64,000 nt of DNA from Tenodera sinensis (taxonomy: Eukaryota; Arthropoda; Insecta; Mantodea; Mantidae): NCBI GenBank assembly GCA_030765045.1, contig CM060967.1:167424251-167488250 (forward strand), written 5' to 3'. The notes beneath the pieces were generated by a model. It was not told the DNA's origin, did not search any database, and saw only the letters and a list, made by a program, of their open reading frames with translations. The position numbers and the translations under genes were made by a program. Positions within the stretch are counted from its first letter, which is position 1. Each line of letters starts with the position of its first letter. Of the stretch, positions 37,301-49,300 are shown piece by piece.

Positions 37301-40300
37301 GGTTAAGATAGAGAAATTAGAGAAACGGAGAGGTTGGAAAAATAAAGACTCCCTAGCCCTCGGGAATCCTAATAGCATTGGGGTTGGTAGAGAACAAGAG
37401 ATGACCAAGGTAAGATCAGATAGAAAAGCTACAGTGAGGAACAAAACTCCAGTAAGTGGAAGTAATGTTCTGCTCAGCTTGGGTACCTTGTGGTCGCCAT
37501 TCACATATCCCCTAGACGGAGACCCCTGAGGTAATCTGGACTTCAAAACCAAAAAACAAAAGTACAGAACTAGAAAAAACCATGCAACCATCCTTAACCA
37601 ACCTACAAAAGTGAACCAAATAAATTTAATGACTGTTAATACCACAAAATCAAACTACCAAATCTCTTCACCAAGAAAAAACCACTAAAAATAAAACTAA
37701 ATTTTGAGGGTCAACAATTACCAGAAACAAAGGAAGCAAGAAGGAGTTACATTTGATACCACACTTACATGGATCAAACAAATAGAAAATGTAATACAAA
37801 GAGCAGAGAGCTGCCTTTCACTGTTAAAACGTCTAACAGGAATGAAGTGGGGATGTTCCAGAGCAACTCTTAACACAACATACAATGTATATATAAAGTC
37901 ATTATCTACTCACTGCAGTGAAGTTCTTGTAACAGCAAATACCAAAAAAATTCAAATCTTTCAAAACCAAAGTTGAGACTAATTACAGGTGCTATCAAAA
38001 CCACACCAATACCAGCTATGGAAATACTAACCAACCAATACCCCATTGAATATGAAATAGAAAAAGCAGCTCTTATTCAACACAAAAAGTTGATCAGACT
38101 ACCATTCAATACATGGAACAAGAGAAATTTTACATATACACTAAAGACTCAGGAGAGCTTTCTTTTCAAAATTCAAGACATCAAGAACAATATACACCTT
38201 CCTAATTCAAAGGAAAACTTCATATCTAAAGTCAATCCGTCACAAACATTAGACATCACATATTATTGACGCCTGACAGAAGAAGTTAAGAAAAGTGATA
38301 CTCCAACTAGTGTTCTAAAATTATTGGCATTAGAGACAATCCATGCTAGATTTTCAGAACACGAATGGCTCCATATTTATACTGATGGATCATTGATATC
38401 AAACCAAGATGGAGCAGGTGCTGGAGTCACATGTCACCTCTTTTCCTATTACAAATCTTTAAGTTATGGAACTAGAAACTTTTATGGAGAAATTGAAGCA
38501 ATTCGAATGGCCCTACAAAATCCAGGGCAGCAATTATAGCAATTACTTCCAAGTTGTCACCAAAAAGAAAAAGCCAAACAATTATAGAATGTTGGAAAAT
38601 CCTTACCCACCTAACAGCACTTCAAAAACACCTAGTCTTCCAATGGATACCAGCTCCCTGTGGAGTGAGTAGTAATGAGAAAGCTGATATTCTTGCAAAA
38701 AAGGGTACCAACAGTGTACAGAAATCTATAATTAATCTACCATTTTATGCAGCTAAAAGATTAGTCAACTCTGAATTAAAAAACTTATTGCAAAATATTA
38801 CTATAAAAATAAAAAAAATAAAAGATGGAAACTACCAAACATTCAAACAATAATTCCTGAGTATCCTCAAAAAAAATGGCAGTTGCAACCTTCAGGTTGA
38901 TTACAGGACATGATTGTCTGGCAAAACATTTAAACAGAATTGGCATATATTCTTCACCACTCTGTCCTCTATGTGACCTGCAAGAGGAAATGGACCAAGA
39001 CCATGACCTAGCTATATTAGTCTACGTGTAACAGTTACAATTACTCTAAACCTTATTTTGGCCATAATTTCTCTGTTAATGGGCTAATTTCAACAAACAG
39101 GTCAGGATATTAAAGGTCTGATCAAGAGCTTTCAAAAAACCTAAAGGTTGACTTAGCTATATTAGTCTACAAGTAACAGTCACAATTAGTCAAAACCTTA
39201 TTTTGGCCATAGTTTCTCTGATAATGGACCAATTTCAACAAACAAGCCAGGATATTAAAGGTCTTGTCACGGAAACGGCTCCAACAATTAGGATGAAAAT
39301 TTATTTTTAGTTAACATTTGGCTTTTCAAGTTTATCTAAAAAAGTGTCTTCTCCCAAAAGATCACATTTAAAAAAAGGGAAAAGAAAAGAAAAGCCAAGC
39401 AAAGCTCGGTAGCTCAGGTATTCTTTGCTAAAGACTTACAAAAGGTTTCTATGATAGCAGCGTTTACAGAAATGTAGGTTTTAGGAATTTCTTGATATAA
39501 CAGTCTAGGTAACCATCCCTCCCCCGTGGTACAACAGCCCATCCAGGCCAAGGCCTACTGCCCAACCAATATGACCCCCACCTCTGTCTACCACAGGTGT
39601 CATGAGTGGGGTGCAGTAAGCTTTTGATGAAACAATTACACAAGAGTTTGGACAATTATACTATAATTTTTAAGACATAAAATGTCCTTAGAAAGCATTT
39701 AATTGCTGCTACTGCACTTATTCAATCCAACATTTTCAAATACAAAACCTTAGCAGTCTTAAATGTGACAACTAATGTTTTATTTTACAATACACTAATA
39801 AATAGTGGAAGATATACCAGGTTTACTCTAATGATTTGACCATGTGTGTGTATAAAGCTTCCAATGACAATTAGGAAATGACAATAAAAAGATGCAGAAT
39901 TATAATATGTATATGTATGAATAATAGTTTTGTAATACTACTTCTTGGATAAAATATGATTTGAAGCTTTCCTGGCAACGAACATATTCAAGATGTTCTC
40001 GGGCTTCGAGCCAGGTGTAGTGATGAAGAGCCATTGATGTTTCGGGAGTGTGCATCTCTCCCATCATCAGGATGATGAATGACTAACAAGAGTGAAAGGA
40101 CCAGTATATGCACTGTTCGCTAGTAGGCGATCCAGCCCACAGAATCCTCGAGAAGGATCCTACCACCTCCATAGAGCAATGGACCACCCAACTAATCAGA
40201 AGCTCCAGCCTTTCTCCAGAAACTAAGCAGTTTGTCACTGTCAGGATTCAGGCCTCCTAGAATGTATGGGCTACCCAAGATCCACAAACTGGACGTCCCA

Positions 40301-43300
40301 TTACGCCCCATTGTTGACGCCACAGGCAGCCCTACATACTGACTGGCACGCAACCTAGCGGATCTGTTACAACCTTTGGTAGGGGGTTGCCTACACCATG
40401 TGACGAACTCCACACAGTTCGTACACTCATTGAACAACATTACTATTGGCACTTCTGATTTTCTTGTCAGCTTTGACATGGTATCTCTTTTTACAAGGGT
40501 ACCGCTGCAAGAAACCATGCAACTTTTGATGGAACATTTTTCGGCCGACATCACCGAGCTCTTCCGGCACACACTGGTGTCCACTTTCTTCCTGTTTGGT
40601 GGAAGATTCTATGAACAAGTAGACAGTGTGGCAATGGGCTCTCCATTGTCACCAGCAATAGCAAATTTCTACATGGAACACCTGGAATACGAAGTAGTCA
40701 CCACAGCTCCACTCAAGCCTCTCATTTCTACCAATACGTTGACGGCACATTCATTATATGGCCACATCGACTAGACACTTTGCCGAGCTTCCTTACACAC
40801 CTCAACAGCCTCCATCCCCAAATTCAGTTTACCATGGGAGTGCAGAAGAACAGAAGTCTGCCATTTTTGGACATTCTGGTCTCTAAAAGCAATGGTACTC
40901 TGGGGCATGCAGTGTACCGCAAACCTACACACAGACCTCTATTTGAATGCTCGCAGTTTCCGTCATAAATCACAACGGGTCGGAGTTCAACATTTTGACC
41001 CACAGAGCTGTGTCTATCTCTGATTCCAGCCACCTAAAGCAAGAACTACAGCACCTAAGGCACACTTTCCGCCACAATGGCTACTCTGTAGATGATACTG
41101 AATCCTCAATCTCCAGGGCCAAGAAAGGAAAACCACCACTGCAACAAACATCAGACAGGCCAACCACCACTGCCTGCATCCCATATGCTGGCAATATATG
41201 CGGCAGAATCAGAAGAATTCTTGCCAAACAAAATATCAGAACCATTCACAATGCGCCTTTGAAAATCAAACACCTGGTGAGACTGGTAAAGGACAAACTG
41301 GACCTTAATGTACCAGGGTATACTGCATCCCCTGTGAATGCGGGACGCCGTACATAGGGCAAACCAGCAGGACCATTTTCACCAGTGTCAAGGAGTATGA
41401 ACGTTTCATACTCTTAAAGCAGCCTGAAAAGTCAGGGCTGGCGGAACACTGTTTTGAAAAAGACCACAAAGCTAATTTAAAAAAAGACGACCATTGTGGC
41501 AAAATGTAGCAGTTTCTGGAAATGCAGGGTTAAGGAGGGTCTGTCCATCTCCTCCAAGAAGAGCACACTGAACCGGGACACTGGTTTGCAGTTCTTTCCC
41601 ACCTGGAAACCAGCCTTAAAGTTGGAGATCAACCGGCTCAGAAAACACAGATTCCAACAGAGTGTTGAACCACCTCCAGTTTAGACTCTGTGTTTTCTGC
41701 TCGGTTCGTACTAGTGGACAGTACATATACTGGTCCTTTCACTCTTGTTAGTCATTCATCATCCTGATGATGGGAGAGATGCACACTCCCGAAACGTTGA
41801 TGGCTCTTCATCACTAAACCTGGCTCGAAGCCCAAGAACATCTTAATAACTTCTTGGATATTCTCCTCAAAATTTTGCACACAAGAAAACAAATCTGGAA
41901 CAATTTGCTTACTAGTATTGTTTGTTATGTAAAAATAATTCATAAATAAATAAAAAATGTTGATGTTTTTGAAATCATATCCCCTTATAATCTCCTTCTG
42001 TGGGAGAAAAAGTAATTAATATGCCATTCCAGGGTGCGAAAAAAAAAATCTACAACAAAGGAAAAATAATTTAAAAATGAATTTTTCACTTCAGGGAAGG
42101 CATTACACTCACAAATATTGGTTGTTTATCCAACATTAAAAGCTGGTAGAAACGTTTCAAATTCCATTACAATTTTACTGTATGTAGAGGGTTTTTCACA
42201 TAAATTATGCAGCAACATGCAATGTTTACTGTATAATGAGAATGCAAAAAGAAGTAAATACAAATTTTAAAATAAAATATAAGTTTATACAACACCTATA
42301 ACCTGAAGCTCTTGAAATATTTAAATTAATACATAGAGAAAGTTCCACATTAAATTAACATTTAAATCCATTATAGAATTTGAAACTATAGGAACTTTGA
42401 TTTTCAAAGCACTTACACAAAGGATGTTGCTGTTATTAATACTTGACCAATGAGGATTAATGTGCCTACACCAGGTTTATGGAACACAGAACTTCAATAC
42501 AGTTGATTCTATTCCACATTAAAACTAGTAGAAACACAAATGTAAAATCACAATTTTGTAAGAAAATATTTAAGTGCCATTCTATGTTGTTTCCTAAACT
42601 GAGAAATAAGTTACAATTATAATGCTTACACTCATCTAGCACATTAAAAAGTGGCTTACCTCCTGGCTGATGCTTGTAACATCAGTGTTGAGGAACTCCA
42701 GCGCTGGTTTGAAGCACTTTGCAAGCAAGCACAACTGACAAAGATCAGCATGTATTGAAGTCAGTTGAGAGTCAAAAAGCTGTATTTTACGAATTGCCCG
42801 TCGTAAGAGATCAATGCCACGTAATGCTAGCTTCAGCTCTGTTAAATTGTGAGTCAGAAGATGACATAATTCTGCATCTATCAAAAATAAACAAATATCA
42901 ATGCCTATAAGCACCACTGATATTGTTGTTAGTGTACTTAAGCAGTCTTCAACTTTATTAAGCTTGACTTGTATGCATTACAAGATTTACAAATGCTGAA
43001 AAAAACTCCAAATGATTATTAATGTTGCTATCATTATTATTGTATTTTTTAAACATGGATGTAATTAGTACATAAGTATTGGCATCTCAGATTTGTCAGA
43101 GGTATATTGCAACATACAAATTTATTTTATGCAACAATGAGTAAATATTACCATATTTAATTGCATAATCATCACACCTTTTGTTTCTTCATAAAGTAAA
43201 AATACACAGTGTGAACATTATACAAAAATAAATTATATAAGACTGGCCATGTTAACATGCACAGTAATGGGAGTAAGAGTGATCTGTGTATATTAAAGCT

Positions 43301-46300
43301 GTTACATTGTATATAGTTGGAAAAAAAAAAGAATGAGATGGGAAGGAGGGGAAACAAAAGTGATGCTGACATCCCGATGGAAACACCAGCTCCAGTTAAA
43401 AAAAAAAAATACACACACACACACACACACATTCCTTCTAATATGTACTTCTTAGAAGCATTACAAACAAAAAAGGCTAATGACATTTTGTTCTTTGATC
43501 AGCCAATTTCAAAAAAATAAATGGTTTTTGATCCAACTTGGGTGCGTAATTCCATAGGAATGTACGAAGATAAAGTTTGTTACTTGTAAGATGCGTAGAG
43601 TAACTTATTTCTGACATAGCTTCGGTAGTAATTATGTGACATCACACAGGGTTTCAAAATAATTAATCACTTAAAAGATGTGAAGGAATACTCCAAGCAG
43701 CTTTTTCACACGTGCAGAAAGTCGACAATGTTGCGTTGAGGTTGGTCAGGGAATTGAGCTGGTTTGTGGATGTAAACAGGTCTAGCACTTAAGCTTTCAC
43801 TTTAATGTTTTGGGAGCCAATGCTTGTGATTGGCCTACACTCACACAGTAAACACAGAAGAACAAGGCAGGGTATTTGTTTGTGTTCTAAAGAAGCACTG
43901 TTACTGTGTTTGCTTGTGTACTGAGCTGGGAAAGTGAAACCCACACAATCTGCAGTGTCCCCAGCTTGTTTTCGAGAAAACTACAATATCTCCGTAGGAA
44001 ATGGTCAGAGACAAAAACGTAAGATACAAAATGTGTTACAAATATCAAGATCTATCACTGGTTTAAATTAATGAATGACTTCCCTTCCACCCGTTATATA
44101 CACGAGGACTGGAAAGAAATAAGCTGCTGTTGGCAACACATGTAAAGGGTTGGTAGAGCTATACAACCCAGGTGGCGGCAGTAGTGTAGGCTGCGTGAAG
44201 ATGTGGGGATGAGGCAATGCTGTGTCGGACTGCGGCGCATTGGGTTGCAGCACTTTGTACAAGATGTGATAGTGTGCATCAGGAACCATGGGGTCAAAAA
44301 CAGCATCTCTGAACTGATTCAATTTTTGTTGCACATGGACATCATCTGGAACATTATCTTCGTCCAGCAATGCACAAGAAACAACCCAACTTCCGAGACA
44401 GGGGTCCCCCATTGTTACAACACAGTAACTGTGCGGAACCTGTTTGCACGATTGGGATGGGAGGTTCTAGAGACCCACCAATTCATTGGACATGACTGTG
44501 GCTTTCATCTGTTCCCAAACATGAAAGAACACTGTGAGGGATACAGTTACACTATAGCTATAGGGCGCTCTCTTGTGGACACCAACAAAGAGGGCACTAG
44601 TGCTGGTATCCTGTGACTTCCCCATATATGGCAATGGGTACAACATGTGCCAGGGAATTATGTTGAAGACCTGTAGAAGTATCAAGATTGTACAATAAAT
44701 AGTTCACACAAGATTTATATGTTGCCACTTATTTCCTTCCAGCCCTCATATAATAAAATAAAAGTAAAAAATAAAAGAAAAACATGACTTTGGATTTGTT
44801 GAATTAAGACTCGTCATTTAATAAAGAATATATGTCACTGTTGAATCGCACATACTCTTTAACTGAGTCAATATTACTGGACTACTGAACAAGGCCGTAA
44901 TTTGACTAACTCACTTTCTGCAGTTCGATTACCATTCCATTCCAGGAATTCAATCACTCTTAGTTTAAAACCTGCTGTATAAGTTCTATATTTCTCCATA
45001 TTGGTGTTTTACAAAATAAGTACTTGTTAGAATAACCATAGAAACAAACAGCTGTACACAAATGAACAAGATGGTTATTGACTTGGTGCATGCTAACCTA
45101 ATGGTTCACATGCCTTGCCACTTCATTCATTCATAACTTAGTCATCTCTGCTAATTCATGCGCTTTAGGTACTTGAACCAATCAGATTCAATTATGGTCT
45201 AGCCACCATCTTGGTAGTCGGCAAACGGATGGCATCAACAATGAGGAACATATTACAATATGCTGATACCCTGTAATCTCTCCCATTAATCTAACATCTT
45301 GTAGTGGCAGCATGTTAATACGCTCAAGAAATGTCTTGGTAATTACACACCAATGGTGAAGATAATTTCATGATGTAATAACCAGAGACCAGAAGTTTAG
45401 GCAATATAAAACACTAAAATAGGCAGGCAAAAAGGCATTATAAATAGCTAAAATAGGCAGAAAAAAGGCATTGTAAGTAGGTAAAATAGGCGGGGAAAAA
45501 AAGGCATTATAAATTCTAAAACAGATCTGCTTATTTTTCATTTTATCTTTGATGGTTTTCATTGTCATCATAACATTCGGTTAAGTAACATTTTTGCAAA
45601 CTTGACTCACTAGGTACAGATTGGTTAGTATACTTCTCCATAAACTGTGATAATGTAGATTTTGCAATTTCCACAAAGTGATTCCGCAGCTGAGGAAACC
45701 TTATATAAGTCGAATGCAAACTGGGATTTTCGATTCAATGTTGCAATTACTGTTGGAAGCAAAGAAATTTTCTTCCCAGTAGCCTTAGAAAGTGCAATTT
45801 TTGTGTTTGATTGTGCCAATATGTTGTCATATAAAATACTTTTTCATAGTACACTGACTGCTCGCATATTTTGCATGTGAGTACTTTACCATCGGTACGA
45901 AATAAGATGGATCCAAAAGTATTTACGTAACTTTGAAATTCACTGCATGAAGGAACACTCAATTTCGGCATCTTGCTGCTAGCTACAACGTCGCAATGAA
46001 AACTGAAAGAAAAACAAAGTTATACCCACACTCATTATTGCCTTTTAAAAGAAACACAAGCGGTAATTCAAACGCTTTCTGTTATCTATACATTTATTTG
46101 CGTGGCAGCACTCATTGTTACAAAGAAAATAATGAACTGAATGAAGGATGCCTACATTGTCTGCAACTTAAAGACAATAATATACATTCGGCAAAGTAAC
46201 TGTCATTGTCACAGACTAGCGGTAATTGAAATAAAATGTACCTGAAGGAAACGTTTAGCAATTATTAAATAATAGATAAATAATGAAATAAAGGCAACAA

Positions 46301-49300
46301 AAAGCATTTATTTCATAAAATAGGCATTTATATTTAAAAAGGCAGAAAAAGACAACATAAAACTGTGGTATTTCAATCACAAAGTTATAATTCGTACAAG
46401 TTCACTTTCAAATTGAAGATAGATTTTACACATTTAAAAAGGCATTCTACCTAAGTTCCAGTCTCTGGTCATAACCAATTTGCAGTGGTATTGGGTTCAG
46501 CATACATTCTACTCTACAAGGACCTGTCCTACCCATCAAGTGTGTTATTTGAATCCACAAATTGGGTTAATTACTTTTTTGTCTCTCTAAATATGAATCG
46601 GGGGTCAACATGCTGTTGGATTGATGGAGCTGGGTCAGAAAATGGCTTATTCCATTACCTATTTTGGAGCCTTAGACTAAGCTAGCAGACTTACATGTAT
46701 CTGGTGCAAACCGAACTTGCTCTCCATTGCAACCTATTATGAATTCTTGCACTTGAGCAAAGAGTAGTTCATGATGATCTGGTGTTGCTGCTGGCGCAGG
46801 AAGTGAGAACTTGACACACAGTACAGCAAGGACACCTAATGAATGTTGCTGCAAATCCAATGTCTCTAAAACATTGTCCAAATGTTGACCATTTTTCATC
46901 AATACCTCAGTTGACTTGTTTAATAGCTCACATAACTCCCGGAAGTTGCCTGTGTCATGAAAATAAAGGTAAAAAGAAAACATTATGAAATATCTTATTT
47001 CATAAGCAGTGATAGCCATAAGCACTTGAAAAGAATTATACAAATAGTTGAATAGCAATGTTTACCAAACTGCATAAGCTTTCACAGCTGGTGTCGTTAA
47101 ATAGAAAATGATTAAGTGGGCTGTGTTCTAGTGGAAAATTTCCTTCCTGATGTCGTCACCAAGACTAGCACAGTACTACGGCCACGCCACTGAATATGTT
47201 TGATGTAGCTTTGGACAAAACATCTGGAAGGACATTTTCCACTAGACCACAGCCCACAAGCCCAGATAAACATTTTCTGTTTAGCAATGTTTACATAATA
47301 CATTTACATTGGAAAGGTTATCCTGCATTCATTTTATATGTTATGCCAGTATCTTAAAAATATGCTATTTTATTCAAAATCATTAGAGCCATTTTGGGGA
47401 AATTAAAAAATAACTACACATTCTCCATTTAAAGGATAGTTTGAGTGGGGGAATTTTCTTGAAAATTGTTCTACTCCTTAGGAGGTGCTGTACTTAGTAA
47501 CAAATTTTATATTTATCCAACATTTTGTTTTCAAGGAACTCTCTCAAGCGCTCAGATTGTTCACCTTTCACCAAGGCGTGTCGGGTTTGATCCCAGGAAT
47601 ACACATGTGATATTTGTGGTGGACAAAACAGTATCTAGGCAGGTTCTCTCCTGTTTTCCCCACCATTCATTCTACCAAACTGCTCCATCAATTATCTTTC
47701 CATTAATCTAGTTCATATAATCCTCTTCCTCTCTCATACCTTGTACTGGGCTGATCACCCACTTCCAGGTCTTCACTCTGTCCGGGTAATAGGTTTGCCT
47801 GCTTCTCGACAGGCACCTTGACCCTAGGCCCAGGCTTGTAAGTCCTAGAGGTTTCAGTCCTCCTTTCGGGGAGAGTAATCAGATAAAGAAGACAAAGCAA
47901 AAGGAACTCTCTCTCACTCTCACAAAAATTGCTTTATATGTGCATCTGGTTAATTCCAAAATACTGAATTTTTGGGCAGACTGCAATGCTCTCTACTTAC
48001 TATATGTACACAATAGAGAAAGTACAAAAGCACGTGTGGAGTTTATATCTTTATCAAGCTAGGAACCAGCAAAAATTCACTGACTTATGTTAAATTTGCA
48101 TAGACTATGATAGAGAAATATGTGTAATTCAACTATCAGTAACAACCACAGATGTAACTGTAATCAGCAGATACAGATTAGGAAGATCTGAATCGTTTAT
48201 CCAGGGATTAGTATGTGCCCAGAAGCTTTTGTTCAAAGCACACAGGAATATATATTATACAGAATGCTCAGAAAGTGCAGTTACAACGTATTTTGGAAGT
48301 GTCACCCACGGGCAGATATACAAGCTTGCACCCACTTAATTGTATTGGGAAACTTTTTCTGCAGAGCTGTTTGTCATATGCTTCTTTGTATGCAGTTATT
48401 TCACTCTTAAGACACAAAGCAAGCATGGGCGACTGTCTGGTGGAGTAAGGCATGGCAAGCAAGGTACCAGGCGTATTTACAGATGACAGAAGTCACATAA
48501 TGTTGTCAGCTGTGTGCACAGTGCCATCATTCTCTAGCGGCCAATGCAGTCTTGGATCACTAAACAATTACATTCACTGTTTACAGTTTCGTCAAAGAAT
48601 GAAGGACAAATCATGTTGAGTTTAGGTGGCATTACAGTGTGTTCAGCAACTAACACTCGGTATATTTCTCAAAATTTCCAGTAAATTGACAAACTGAGTT
48701 ACAATGAGGTGCAGTTCTTTCTGGGAATTTTTCAGCATTAGCTTCCTACACTAAATCTGGACATGTATCGCCTTGTCTAAAGACATATTCAACAAAAAAT
48801 TTGATGTGTTGCACTCACCGGACTTTCTCTACTCTTGTACTAATCATTCTTACAAACTTTTATTCCTAAATCTCTTCGTGTTAGTTAAGGTAAATATTTG
48901 TACAAAGTATCTTATTCCTTATTTCTTGTAGGTGAAAGGGGAATATTAGAATACAGTAGGATTTGAGCGATAGTAAAATCTTTTAAAGCTTTGAGATCCT
49001 GCTCTCTTTGCATGCTTAACATATTTAAAAAATGCACAACAATGTTCCATTTCACGAAAGTTTTTGAAACTGACATAAATAACAAGGAATATCTCCGAGA
49101 TGGTTCCCTCTGCAAAAAATTTATTTAGACATAAAATTGTGTGTTTTAGCAAGATCTACATCTGTTGTATAGGCTTGGCAAGTCATCTCTACAGAATAGG
49201 TATCTCAGCCTCACTGATATGTGTAACGATCCAGCAGAAATGAATGAAGAACACTTGAAGACCTGTGAAGCATTAAGATCAGAAGAAACTACAGTTCAAA

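Larger units (their letters stand above)
39952..41848 (+). mobile_element. Penelope-like element PLE2 with inverted hammerhead-bearing ends
   Basis: acttcttggata at 39940-39951 and 41849-41860 is the target duplication. The outer ~130 bases are inverted copies (tctcgggcttcgagccagg on the left and cctggctcgaagccc on the right), each with a hammerhead-like fold. The coding region is on the plus strand. Confidence 0.92.

Noticed and set aside
44068..44412. 114-aa minus ORF
   Set aside because: Crosses the MITE/mariner boundary and has no motif; the plus strand carries the transposase remains.
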